Below, one piece after another: positions 8,851 to 16,791 of a DNA stretch of 38,067 nt (within the stretch, counting starts at the first letter, position 1; every line of letters begins with the position of its first letter). Position numbers and translations under genes: made by a program. The DNA is from Chloroflexi bacterium CFX6 (GTDB lineage Bacteria > Chloroflexota > Anaerolineae > Anaerolineales > Villigracilaceae): the NCBI GenBank assembly GCA_030263595.1, contig SZPG01000024.1, positions 1 to 38,067 of the forward strand, in the 5' to 3' direction. A model generated the notes under the pieces. The model did not search any database, had not been told where the DNA came from, and worked only from the letters and a program-made list of their open reading frames with translations.

Positions 8851-8877
8851 TTGAAGACCGACGACCTGCTTTATAAT
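8851..8877 (+). promoter_or_regulatory. Probable sigma70-type promoter of the sensor kinase gene
   Basis: TTGAAG (8851-8856) and a perfect TATAAT (8872-8877) are separated by 15 bp, which is short. The -10 lies 19 nt before the kinase ATG. Confidence 0.5.
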
Positions 8878-8896
8878 GCCGCCTGCATGAGGTGAA

Positions 8897-11800
8897 ATGG
8901 CAGGTCAGTGGTTCGCACGATTGTTTTCCCCTCCCACAACAACCAACGAAGAGGACGCCCGCACGGGGTTGATCCTTCACGCGGCGACCTACTGGGGTAT
9001 TCCCGTTCTGTTGACCTTCATCGGCATACGAACCGCCAGCGGCGAAAGCCTCGTGAGCAATACCCACGTCTACATGGGGTTTATGATCCTGGCGTTCATT
9101 TTCAGCAGACTGACGCTTCAACGGGGATATTTCCGCCCGACCGCGCGCGTGTTGATCTTTATTGCATGGGCAGGTCTGACCTACCTCGCTTGGACCTCGC
9201 ACGAGTCGTGGGAAAGCCAGGTCATTGGATACCTGACCATCACGCTGGCTTCCGGTCTTTTGCTTGGGACGGCGGAGGCATTTTTCTATCTGCTCGCCAG
9301 CATCCTTGCCGTTTGGGGGATCAGTTATTTCGAAGCCGCCAATTTCAACGAGCTCGAAGGCGGCAGGGACCCCTACGCCTCCGCCCTCAATCTGACGCTC
9401 GATTTCTCCCTGGCGTGGCTGGTCCTTTTTTTCGTCATCAAGATCCTTCGGAGATCGCTGTCCGCAGGCGACGCGGAGATCCGCAAGCGCGCGCAAACGG
9501 AAGCCCTCCTCCAGCAGCAGGCGGGTTATTTGAACGCGCTCCACGAGACCACGCTGGGGATCATCAACCGCCTCGAACTCCGCCCCCTGCTCGAATCCAT
9601 CCTGACGCGGGCGTGCGAACTGGTGGATACCCAACATGCCCTGATCGAACTCGTCGTGCCGGACGGTTCCGCCCTGCGATTGGAACTTGGGCTGGGCATC
9701 CCCGCTCCCTACGAGGGACACCTCACTTACAAGGACGAGGGCGTCACAGGGCGCGTGTGGGCGACGGGGGAAACGCAATTCGTAAGCGATTATTCCCGCT
9801 GGGAACGCCGCGACCCGAAGATTCCCAGCCAGATTCGCGTCGTCATCGGTCTTCCGCTCAGATACGGGGAGGAGGTCATCGGCGTTCTGGCTTTGTTGTG
9901 CGAGAAGAACGGAAGGCGGTTCGATTCCGAACAGGTTTCATTGCTCGAACGGTTCGCCTCCCTCGTTTCGCTGGCGATCCAGAACGCGCGTTTGTACGAG
10001 GAGGCGCGGAGGGAATTGACGGAAAGACGGCAGGCGCAAAACGCGTTGCGCGAGAACGAGGAAAAATTCAGGAAGATCTTTCACTCCAGCCCGATCGCCA
10101 TTTGCATCACAACCCTCGAGGAGGGCCGCCTTCTTGAAGCCAACTACGCCTATTGGGACCTGTTGGAACTGGAGCCGGAAACGACGCTGGGCAGGACGAC
10201 CGTCGAATTGGGATTGTGGAGCGATCTCGAAGAAAGAGCCGCGTTCGTCGAAAAACTGAAGCGCAAGGGGACGCTTTACAACTCTGATGATTCTTTCAGG
10301 TCGAAAAACGGGGGATGGAAACACATGATCAGTTTTTATGAACTCATCCACATCGGGGAGGAGGAACACGTCCTCTCGATGTTCTACGACACGACCGCCC
10401 AAAAACAGACGATGGACGCGCTGAAGGAGAGCGAATCTCGCAACCGCATCCTGCTCGAAGCGGTCCCGGACATGATCCTCGAACTTACGCCGGACGGGCT
10501 GGTCAAGGACATGATTCCTCCAAAGGGCTTGGAAGACTCCATGCCAGCCAGCCAGTTCATTGACAAACAGATTCATGAAGTGCTTTCCGAAACCGCCGCC
10601 TCGCAGACCCTTTTCGCAATCGAACGTTCGCTCGCCACCGGGCACATGAACGTGTTCGAGTTCGAGCAGAGGATGGGAAACGATTACCGCGCCATGGAAG
10701 CCCGCGTGATCCCGAACTCAGCCCATACGGCGCTGATGATCGTGCGGGATATTTCGCAGCGCAAATGGGTGGAGATGGAACGCGAGAAATTCATCAACGA
10801 ATTGGAGGAGAAGAACAAGGAATCCGAGACCCTGCGCGAAAGCCTGGCAAGCATCGTCGGCACATTCGAATTTTCCGAGATCATCCAGCGCATCCTCGAC
10901 CAGATCCAACTCGTGGTTCCCTACGACAGCGCCTCCATCTGGAGTGTGGAGGGCAACGCGCAAAAATTCATAAGCGGGCGCAACCTGCCGGAAGAGTTCG
11001 ATACTTCGAACCCGGAATTTGCGACCGACGAAACCAATTCCGCCCTGCCGATCCTCAAGGGGGAGGTCCCCTTCATATTGAACGGCAACGTGCAGGCTGA
11101 ACTGCCCGATTTCCAAATGCCGCCGCACACCTACATCAATTCCTGGCTGGCGGTGCCGCTGAAATTGAAAGGCAATGTCATCGGGTTGATCGCGCTGGAC
11201 GGCCGGCGGAAGAACCAGTTCAATGAACATCACGCCGAACTGGCTGTGATCTACGCCAACCAGGTCGCCATCGCGCTCGAAAACGCCCGCCTCTATTCGG
11301 ACCTTCAATCTGATCTTGCCATCCGGCAGAATCTCATCTCCGAACTGGAATCCAAGAACGCCGAACTCGAACGCTTCGCCTATACGGTCTCCCACGACCT
11401 GAAATCGCCCCTCTTCACCATCCGCGGTTTCCTCGGCTACCTCGAGCAGGACGCGTCGAGCGGCAACCTCGAACGCATGAAATCGGACATACAACGCATC
11501 GTTGACGCCACCGACACGATGCAGCGCCTTTTGAGCGAACTGCTCGAACTCTCGCGCGTCGGGCGTACCGCCAACGAATCGGAATACATCCCGTTCGAGG
11601 AATTGACGCGCGAGGCGGTGGCGCTCGTGCAGGGACGCATCATGGAACGCGGCATCGCCGTTCACATGGACGCCGGCATGCCGACCGTTTACGGCGACAG
11701 ACCCCGCCTGATCGAGGTGATCCAAAACCTGGTGGATAACGCCGCCAAGTTCATGGGCGATCAACCCGACCCGCGCATCGAGATCGGATGGAACGGCGAG

Positions 11801-12040
11801 GAGGACGGCAAGCCGCTCTTCCACGTGCGCGATAACGGGATCGGCATTCCACCGGAACATCACGAACGCATCTTCGGCTTGTTCAACAAACTGGATGCGA
11901 AGGGTGACGGCACAGGGATCGGCCTGGCTCTCGTGAAGAGGATAGTCGAGGTTCACGGAGGCAGGATCCGGGTCGAGAGCGAGGCGGGAAAAGGATCCAC
12001 TTTCCTCTTCACGCTTCCGACCGGTCCCAAAGGCGTTTGA
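8897..12040 (+). CDS. Membrane hybrid-input sensor histidine kinase (GAF-PAS-PAS-GAF-HisKA-HATPase)
   Basis: This is a 1047-aa kinase. About five or six hydrophobic segments fill residues 25-185 (MASE-like membrane sensor). A GAF domain follows (about 225-370, ending SLVSLAIQNARLYEEA), then two PAS domains (about 392-505 and 515-640), a second GAF domain (about 655-800, ending VAIALENARLYSDL), HisKA and HATPase. The phospho-acceptor is His833 in AYTVSHDLKSPLFTIRGFL. ATPase boxes are QNLVDNAAKF (N), DNGIGIP (G1) and GTGIGLALVKRIVE (G2). All catalytic boxes are intact. The four input domains suggest integration of cytoplasmic signals such as ligands, redox or cyclic nucleotides. No response regulator gene is adjacent, so it is an orphan kinase. 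GAGGTGAA directly precedes the ATG. Confidence 0.93.
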   Translation: MAGQWFARLFSPPTTTNEEDARTGLILHAATYWGIPVLLTFIGIRTASGESLVSNTHVYMGFMILAFIFSRLTLQRGYFRPTARVLIFIAWAGLTYLAWTSHESWESQVIGYLTITLASGLLLGTAEAFFYLLASILAVWGISYFEAANFNELEGGRDPYASALNLTLDFSLAWLVLFFVIKILRRSLSAGDAEIRKRAQTEALLQQQAGYLNALHETTLGIINRLELRPLLESILTRACELVDTQHALIELVVPDGSALRLELGLGIPAPYEGHLTYKDEGVTGRVWATGETQFVSDYSRWERRDPKIPSQIRVVIGLPLRYGEEVIGVLALLCEKNGRRFDSEQVSLLERFASLVSLAIQNARLYEEARRELTERRQAQNALRENEEKFRKIFHSSPIAICITTLEEGRLLEANYAYWDLLELEPETTLGRTTVELGLWSDLEERAAFVEKLKRKGTLYNSDDSFRSKNGGWKHMISFYELIHIGEEEHVLSMFYDTTAQKQTMDALKESESRNRILLEAVPDMILELTPDGLVKDMIPPKGLEDSMPASQFIDKQIHEVLSETAASQTLFAIERSLATGHMNVFEFEQRMGNDYRAMEARVIPNSAHTALMIVRDISQRKWVEMEREKFINELEEKNKESETLRESLASIVGTFEFSEIIQRILDQIQLVVPYDSASIWSVEGNAQKFISGRNLPEEFDTSNPEFATDETNSALPILKGEVPFILNGNVQAELPDFQMPPHTYINSWLAVPLKLKGNVIGLIALDGRRKNQFNEHHAELAVIYANQVAIALENARLYSDLQSDLAIRQNLISELESKNAELERFAYTVSHDLKSPLFTIRGFLGYLEQDASSGNLERMKSDIQRIVDATDTMQRLLSELLELSRVGRTANESEYIPFEELTREAVALVQGRIMERGIAVHMDAGMPTVYGDRPRLIEVIQNLVDNAAKFMGDQPDPRIEIGWNGEEDGKPLFHVRDNGIGIPPEHHERIFGLFNKLDAKGDGTGIGLALVKRIVEVHGGRIRVESEAGKGSTFLFTLPTGPKGV

Positions 12041-12125
12041 TCGAACTCCCGTCGTCCCGACGCGCTTTCGGGGGCAAGCCCGATTCCGTATATAATAGCC
12101 CCATTCCATTCGAGGAGAAATTTCC

Positions 12126-13031
12126 GTGAAAAGAGCGGTCAGCATAAGCATTGGTTCGTCCAGGCGCAACAAGTCGGTGGAGGTGGAACTGCTGGGCGAA
12201 AAGGTCAGCATCGAACGAATTGGCACAGACGGCGACATGGAAGCCGCCGCGCAGAAATACAATGAACTCGACGGAAAGGTGGACGCTTTCGGGGTCGGCG
12301 GCGCGGACCTGGGCGCGCTGGTGGACGGCAAGTTCTATCCGTTCCATTCCGTCCAGCCGATGGTGCGTTTTGTGAAGAAGACCCCCTTTGTGGATGGCGG
12401 CGGGTTGAAGAACACACTGGAGAACAAAGCCCCGGCCTTTCTGGATGAAAAGATCGGCGATTACATCGAACGGCGCGGACGAAAGGTTTTCGTCACCTTG
12501 GGCGTGGATCGTTGGGGGCTCTCCAAATCGTTCGTCGAAGCGGGATATGAAGTTGTGTTCGGAGACCTGATGTTCGCGTTGGGCATCCCCATTGCGATCA
12601 GGAGTCTGAAGGGTTTGCGCGCGCTGGCGAAACTGATGATCCCCATCGTCACGCGCTTCCCCTTCGAGTGGCTCTACCCAACCGGCGAAAAACAGGATCA
12701 GCGCGTTCCAAAGTACGAGAAATATTATCACTGGGCAACCGTGATCGCCGGGGACTGTCATTACGTCAAACGTCACATGCCCGACGACTTGCAGGGGAAA
12801 GTGATCGTCACCAACACCACCACAACCGAAGACGTGGAACTTTTCAGAAGGTGCGGCGTGAAGTACCTCGTCACCACCACGCCGGTATTGGAGGGACGCT
12901 CCTTCGGCACGAACATGATGGAAGCCGCGTTGGTGGCTGTCTCCGGCAAGGGACGCCCGCTCACGTGGGATGAATACAGCGAACTGCTCGATAAACTCGG
13001 TTTCGAGCCGCAATTGCAGGAATTGAACTAA
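12126..13031 (+). CDS. Conserved protein of unknown function ('quinate 5-dehydrogenase'-labelled type)
   Basis: This 301-aa protein starts with GTG, preceded by GAGGAG 8 nt upstream and TATAAT at 12091-12096. From memory, similar Chloroflexota proteins carry the automatic label 'quinate 5-dehydrogenase', but I see no clear nucleotide-binding glycine motif or catalytic signature to support it. Visible segments are a small N-terminal beta-rich part (MKRAVSISIGSSRR), AFGVGGADLGALVDGKFYPF, RKVFVTLGVDRWGLSKSFVE, and a C-terminal part with VIVTNTTTTEDVELFRRCGV that could be a Rossmann-like strand-loop. It is followed by a nucleotidyltransferase and a PAP2 phosphatase, which hints at sugar- or lipid-phosphate metabolism. 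Treat the function as unknown. Confidence 0.6.
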   Translation: MKRAVSISIGSSRRNKSVEVELLGEKVSIERIGTDGDMEAAAQKYNELDGKVDAFGVGGADLGALVDGKFYPFHSVQPMVRFVKKTPFVDGGGLKNTLENKAPAFLDEKIGDYIERRGRKVFVTLGVDRWGLSKSFVEAGYEVVFGDLMFALGIPIAIRSLKGLRALAKLMIPIVTRFPFEWLYPTGEKQDQRVPKYEKYYHWATVIAGDCHYVKRHMPDDLQGKVIVTNTTTTEDVELFRRCGVKYLVTTTPVLEGRSFGTNMMEAALVAVSGKGRPLTWDEYSELLDKLGFEPQLQELN

Positions 13032-13039
13032 TCAGGAAT

Positions 13040-13216
13040 ATGCAGGTGTATGGGTATGCTGGCATACAGATATACGTACACAGGTTGACAGGTAAACAGG
13101 TACACAGGTAAACAGGTCAATAGATATACAGGTATATAAGTAAACAACTTATGTGCGTGCGTACTTGCGTACTTGTGTACGTGTGTACTTATGTACGTGT
13201 CTGCTTGTATACTTCG
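13040..13216. repeat. 8-bp-period tandem array with complementary arms (possible giant RNA hairpin)
   Basis: The left arm (13040-13141) is a run of degenerate 8-mers of the type ACAGGTAA/ACAGGTAC. The centre is ATAAGT-AAACA-ACTTAT (13136-13152). The right arm (13153-13216) is a run of 8-mers of the type GTACTTGT/GTACGTGT. ACAGGTAC pairs with GTACTTGT through one G-U wobble, so the + strand RNA could fold into a long register-shifting hairpin. It fills the whole gap between the unknown gene and the nucleotidyltransferase and ends 15 nt before the latter's start. Confidence 0.75.
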
Positions 13217-13230
13217 AACAAGGAGAATCT

Positions 13231-14133
13231 ATGGATGCAATCGTACTCGCAGGCGGAATCCCACAACCCGACGACCCGCTCTATACTTACTCGAACGGGG
13301 ACGCAAAAGCGCTGATTGATGTCGCTGGGAAGCCCATGATCCAATGGGTGCTGGACGCGTTGGGCGACTCGAAACAGGTGAGAAACGTGATCGTCATCGG
13401 GCTTTCGCCCAAAAGCGGAGTTACCTGCAAAAAGCCCGTGCATTTCCTTTCCAACCAGGGACGCATGCTCGCCAACGTCGTCGCGGGCGTGAACAAGGCA
13501 TTGGAGTTGGACAGGAAGACCCAGTATGTTCTGGTCGTTTCCTCCGACATCCCCGCCCTCAAGCCGGAGATGGTGGACTGGCTCGTGGATGTCTGCATGG
13601 AAACAAAGGACGACCTGTACTACGGCATCTGTCCACGCGAAGTGATGGAAACGCGCTTCCCCGATTCCCGACGCACCTACACCAAACTCAAGGACATCGA
13701 ACTGTGCGGCGCGGACATCAACATCACCCACGTCCGTATGGCGACCGAACACCTGGATTTGTGGGAGGCGCTGATCGGCACGCGCAAGAGTCCGCTCAGG
13801 CAGGCGGGCATCATCGGGCTGGGAACGTTGTTCCAGGTGGTCACGCGCAGCATTGCCATGCAGGATCTGGTCGAAAAGGTCAGCAAACGCATCGGCATCC
13901 AGGGGCGGGTCATCGTCTGGGAACATGCCGAACCCTGCATGGACGTGGACAAACCTCATCAGCTCGAACTCCTGCGCGCCGACCTTGAAAAGCAGCGACG
14001 CAAATCGGCGGCGAAAGCCGGTTCGAGAAAAAAGGTCGCCGCAAGGAAAGCCGACTCGAAAAAGGCGAAGACCTCCAAAACGAGGACCGCAGGAACCAAA
14101 GCCGCAACGAAAGCGAAGCCGAAAGGGAAATGA
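13231..14133 (+). CDS. MobA-like nucleotidyltransferase with Lys/Ala-rich tail
   Basis: This is a 300-aa protein. MDAIVLAGG, then GDAKALIDVAGKPMIQWVLDAL and VLVVSSDIPAL, are the nucleotide-binding loop, substrate-side Lys and metal-binding Asp region of the NTP_transferase/MobA-like GT-A fold. It should transfer a nucleotidyl group to a phosphorylated acceptor; the acceptor cannot be told. The last ~45 residues are almost only Lys, Ala, Arg, Ser and Thr (histone H1-like), which is unusual for this family and suggests nucleic-acid or polyanion binding. The start at 13231 has AAGGAG 6 nt upstream. An in-frame ATG at 13153 would translate the repeat array and is rejected. The stop overlaps the PAP2 start by 4 bp. 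Confidence 0.82.
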   Translation: MDAIVLAGGIPQPDDPLYTYSNGDAKALIDVAGKPMIQWVLDALGDSKQVRNVIVIGLSPKSGVTCKKPVHFLSNQGRMLANVVAGVNKALELDRKTQYVLVVSSDIPALKPEMVDWLVDVCMETKDDLYYGICPREVMETRFPDSRRTYTKLKDIELCGADINITHVRMATEHLDLWEALIGTRKSPLRQAGIIGLGTLFQVVTRSIAMQDLVEKVSKRIGIQGRVIVWEHAEPCMDVDKPHQLELLRADLEKQRRKSAAKAGSRKKVAARKADSKKAKTSKTRTAGTKAATKAKPKGK

Positions 14134-14693
14134 GCCTGCGTTCCTCCATCCTTGAACTGGATGCGCGTCTTTCCAGGCGGATGCGCGTGGCGGAAAAACC
14201 GGGCGCATTGCGCGCCTTTGCGGTCTTCTTCGCGCATTCGGGCGATTCGTGGTTTTGGGCGATCGCGTTGATCGCGTTATGGGCGGGCGGCGATTCCAGT
14301 TGGAAGAAATGGGCGGTCGCGCAGTTCGTCGGCATCGGCTTGCTGGCGGCTTTGGTAATGGGGATCAAATTCCTCGTGCGGAGGAGGCGTCCGCAGGGCG
14401 AGTGGGGGAGCATCTATCGCAACACCGATCCACATTCGTTTCCCTCCGGTCACGCGGCGCGGGCGTTTCTCATTGCAGTCGTTGCAACAGGATTGGGACC
14501 AGGCGGCGCGGCGATCGTCTTGTGGATCTGGGCGCCGCTGGTCGCCGTTGCGCGCGTGGCGATGGGCGTGCATTACGTTTCGGATATCGTCGCGGGCGCG
14601 TTGCTCGGCATTGCGTTCGCATTGATCGGTTTGCAGGTGTATGAACCGGTTTTGACGTGGGCATCGGGGATCATTCACATCCCGCTATGGTAA
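14130..14693 (+). CDS. PAP2-family membrane phosphatase
   Basis: This 187-aa integral membrane protein has about five hydrophobic segments. The three acid-phosphatase motifs are present: KFLVRRRRP (K-x6-RP), PSGH, and ARVAMGVHYVSDIVAG (R-x5-H-x3-D). It should dephosphorylate a lipid phosphate such as phosphatidate or undecaprenyl pyrophosphate at the membrane. It overlaps the nucleotidyltransferase by ATGA, so the two are translationally coupled, which suggests one pathway in lipid or envelope precursor metabolism. Substrate preference cannot be read from the sequence. Confidence 0.9.
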   Translation: MSLRSSILELDARLSRRMRVAEKPGALRAFAVFFAHSGDSWFWAIALIALWAGGDSSWKKWAVAQFVGIGLLAALVMGIKFLVRRRRPQGEWGSIYRNTDPHSFPSGHAARAFLIAVVATGLGPGGAAIVLWIWAPLVAVARVAMGVHYVSDIVAGALLGIAFALIGLQVYEPVLTWASGIIHIPLW

Positions 14694-14732
14694 ACAAAAC
14701 GCGCCACACTCGACACGCAACACGCAATCGTT

Positions 14733-15197
14733 TTACGCCGCCCTTCTCACTGTATTCAAATGCTCCTCGATGTGCGCCAGATCGCGTTCGATCCAGGTCT
14801 GCACGGTGAAGCCGCCTCCGTACGTTACGTGACGCCCTTCGCGCGACCATGCCTCCACCGGTAACTCCCTCAACATCCCAACCAGCGTTTCCACATTCGA
14901 GACGAAGCCGTCCAGAAGTTCGCGCAGCGGTTCATTTGCGTCGTAATGTTCCGCCATGTAGGCGTCGCCGTCGAAGTTTTGAAATTCCGGGTCCTCCTCC
15001 TCCACCGTCCTGCGCGCCCGCAAGCCGTACACCAGATCATGCACGTCGCGCGTGTGCGCGGCGATCTGATGGACGTTCCAGCCCTCGTCCAGCGGCGCCG
15101 ATGGATCTTTTACGGCAAGGCACGCCTCGCGAAACTCCCTTGCCGAGGAGAGCAGCCTTTCGGTCAAATTTGCGCGATACTCCGTCAACTCCTTCAT
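14733..15197 (-). CDS. DinB-superfamily protein
   Basis: This 154-aa protein has the four-helix layout of the DinB/YfiT-like superfamily. GWNVHQIAAHTRDVHDLVYG provides the first His, and IERDLAHIEEHLNTV near the C-terminus provides the other two likely metal ligands. Members bind a divalent metal; some are thiol-dependent transferases (for example mycothiol- or bacillithiol-dependent), and many are uncharacterised. Its start overlaps the stop of the SDR gene by 4 bp, so it is the last gene of the M23-SDR-DinB operon. Confidence 0.82.
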   Translation of the reverse strand: MKELTEYRANLTERLLSSAREFREACLAVKDPSAPLDEGWNVHQIAAHTRDVHDLVYGLRARRTVEEEDPEFQNFDGDAYMAEHYDANEPLRELLDGFVSNVETLVGMLRELPVEAWSREGRHVTYGGGFTVQTWIERDLAHIEEHLNTVRRAA

Positions 15198-15793
15198 CCT
15201 TCCTCCAATAACGCAAGAACTTCCTCGACGGCATCCTTCCCCGTCCGCGCCGCGTGGATGCGGATTCCATGCGGATTCAACTCGCGCGCCGCGTGACGGG
15301 TGAACGCCTCCAATCCATACATGCTTGCGACGAAAGCCGTTTCATCCCCGCCCGATTCCTGATTCAGCGTAATGAGGTTCACGATCACCCCCGAGCCTTG
15401 ACTCCGCATCACGCGCCCGACGGACTGGGTCATCAGGAACGCGCCGGTCAGGTTCACGTCGAGCGTGCGATGCCAATCCCACTCGTCCATCTCCAGCAGG
15501 GGGACGCGCGGCTGGACGGAGGCGTGGTTGACCAGGATGTCAATCCCGCCGAACTCGTCCTCCACCTGCTTGATCAAATTCTGCGCGCCGACCTTCTTGG
15601 CGACATCTTCGATGAACGCCCTGGCGCGTCCGCCCCGTTTGTTGATCTCCTCCACAACCGCCTCGACGTTGACCGGCGAAATATCGTTCGCCGCGAGGAT
15701 CGCGCCGCGTTCCGCCAATGCCAGGGCGAGCGCGCGTCCGCTTCCCCTGCCTGCGCCGGTGATCAATACGACCTTCCCGCCAATCTCTTTCAT
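15194..15793 (-). CDS. Short-chain dehydrogenase/reductase-like protein with altered active site
   Basis: This 199-aa protein belongs to the classical SDR fold: VVLITGAGRGSGRALALALAERG is the TGxxxGxG cofactor motif, DILVNHAS replaces NNAG, and DVNLTGAF is the structural Asn motif. At the position of the catalytic YxASK the sequence is FVASM, so Tyr is Phe and Lys is Met. The catalytic Ser region reads VNLITLNQ. It is also shorter than the usual ~250 aa, ending soon after beta-6. It is therefore probably not an active oxidoreductase, though cofactor binding may remain. It sits between M23 and DinB genes with ATGA overlaps on both sides. Fold assignment is secure; loss of activity is inferred. 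Confidence 0.85.
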   Translation of the reverse strand: MKEIGGKVVLITGAGRGSGRALALALAERGAILAANDISPVNVEAVVEEINKRGGRARAFIEDVAKKVGAQNLIKQVEDEFGGIDILVNHASVQPRVPLLEMDEWDWHRTLDVNLTGAFLMTQSVGRVMRSQGSGVIVNLITLNQESGGDETAFVASMYGLEAFTRHAARELNPHGIRIHAARTGKDAVEEVLALLEEG

Positions 15794-16512
15794 TTCTCGC
15801 CTTCCTTATCGCTCGATCCGCACAATGGTATCTGGTCGCGGTTCTCACGCGCGTTCAAAGGTAATCCCAGATAGGGCGAGGGGTCAAGGGTGTTTTCGAT
15901 CTCCAGTTCGTTCTTGAACTGTCCGTTCCCGTCGTCCTCGACGATGGAAAAGTGCAAATGCACGCCGACCGGGTTGTTTGGGTCGCCGGAGTAATCTCCC
16001 TGATAGCCGAGAAGGGTTCCCGCTTCGACGTATCTTTCGGATGTGCCTGCCGGGAATTCTTCGGAGATGAACGAATTGCCGAACTGGTCTGCCATGTGGG
16101 TGTAGTAGAGCCAGATCTGTTCGCCGGGTCGAAGCGGGTCGCTGGGCACGCGCACGATGACGGAGGATCTCCAATCGGGCAGGCGGGTGAGGTAGCCGGG
16201 ATACGCGGCAATGACGCGGGTGATTCCCACGTCCGTCCCGGCGAAGATATCAATGCCCTGGTGCGCGTGACCGGGGCGGAACGAATCGTCCCATAGAAAA
16301 CCGGCAAAGCCGTCGGTGGGGAAGATAAAGGGCGCGGATCCGCATTGGGAACCGGCGATCAGTTTCCAGTCCGGGTGAGAGGCGGGGTTGTTTATCCACG
16401 CGCGGAACAAAACGAGGCGCGCCGCGTTGGGACGGTACATGTACACCGCCGTCCCGACCGCCGCGAGTAATGCAACGATCAGGATGGAAAGTATAAGAGG
16501 TCGTTTTGGCAT
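15790..16512 (-). CDS. Membrane-anchored M23 family metallopeptidase
   Basis: This is a 240-aa protein. One N-terminal hydrophobic segment (about residues 5-25) acts as signal or anchor. The M23 domain has GHAHQGIDIFAG (His84, Asp88), YYTHMA (His139) and HLHF (His185, His187), so the zinc site is complete. It should hydrolyse peptidoglycan peptides outside the membrane. It is the first gene of an operon with the SDR and DinB genes (4-bp overlaps). No Shine-Dalgarno sequence is present. A perfect TATAAT ends 8 nt before the ATG, which implies a leaderless mRNA. Confidence 0.88.
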   Translation of the reverse strand: MPKRPLILSILIVALLAAVGTAVYMYRPNAARLVLFRAWINNPASHPDWKLIAGSQCGSAPFIFPTDGFAGFLWDDSFRPGHAHQGIDIFAGTDVGITRVIAAYPGYLTRLPDWRSSVIVRVPSDPLRPGEQIWLYYTHMADQFGNSFISEEFPAGTSERYVEAGTLLGYQGDYSGDPNNPVGVHLHFSIVEDDGNGQFKNELEIENTLDPSPYLGLPLNARENRDQIPLCGSSDKEGEK

Positions 16513-16520
16513 AAGGGCAG

Positions 16521-16526
16521 ATTATA
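16521..16526 (-). promoter_or_regulatory. -10 element of a probable leaderless promoter for the M23 operon
   Basis: TATAAT on the minus strand lies 8 nt before the ATG at 16512. The usual 6-8 nt from -10 to transcription start would put +1 at or next to the start codon. No good -35 is visible. Confidence 0.5.
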
Positions 16527-16565
16527 CCGTTGTAACCTTTTCTCATTTTATTTTCCGAAGCGTTC

Positions 16566-16593
16566 TTGCCTTTTTTTGCAGGCGTACTATAAT
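16566..16593 (+). promoter_or_regulatory. Promoter of riboswitch unit 1
   Basis: TTGCCT (16566-16571), a 16-bp spacer and TATAAT (16588-16593). The expected start near 16600 coincides with the first base of the aptamer. Confidence 0.7.
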
Positions 16594-16600
16594 TAAAAAT

Positions 16601-16680
16601 GTCGAAAGGGCAAACCCGTCGTAAGGCGGGGACGCAAAGTCATGGGTCCCGCCAGGGGCGGGATCGCCAGACCGCCGAAT
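16601..16680 (+). promoter_or_regulatory. Cyclic di-GMP-I (GEMM-I) riboswitch, copy 1
   Basis: The sequence GGGCAAACC, a stem capped by a GTAA GNRA loop (CCCGTC/GGCGGG), GGGACGCAAAGTCATGGGTC, a second stem (CCCGCC/GGCGGG) and GCCAGACCGCCGA match the GEMM-I consensus. The base just 5' of GCAAACC is G. As I recall, G here is the c-di-GMP form, while A marks the cGAMP-sensing variant. It controls the subtilase gene. The 3' strand is shared with the terminator, so ligand binding may prevent termination (ON switch, inferred). Confidence 0.9.
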
Positions 16681-16702
16681 TTATTTTTCGGTGGTTTTAT
16701 TT
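16671..16702 (+). terminator. Riboswitch expression-platform terminator, unit 1
   Basis: ACCGCCGAA (16671-16679) pairs with TTCGGTGGT (16687-16695) around a 7-nt loop, followed by TTTATTT. The left arm is also the 3' end of the aptamer. Confidence 0.75.
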
Positions 16703-16704
16703 AT

Positions 16705-16713
16705 AAAGGAGGT
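16705..16713 (+). promoter_or_regulatory. Orphan Shine-Dalgarno-like element, unit 1
   Basis: AAAGGAGGT lies just after the terminator and 78 nt before the start codon. No ATG or GTG start with a meaningful frame follows it. The same element is present in units 2 and 3. It resembles STAB-SD elements, which stabilise Bacillus leader mRNAs by binding 30S subunits (role inferred). Confidence 0.5.
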
Positions 16714-16791
16714 GCATAAAAACAGAATACTATACTCCACACATATTGCATCCACGTAACGCACATCATACTATAAGAGGAGAAATAGTTC

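Noticed and set aside
10718..12331. 537-codon minus-strand ORF opposite the kinase
   Set aside because: It lacks any recognisable domain and overlaps the complete catalytic core of the histidine kinase.
13153..13230. Longer start for the nucleotidyltransferase
   Set aside because: The extra residues are encoded only by the 8-bp repeat array, and a good ribosome-binding site precedes ATG 13231.
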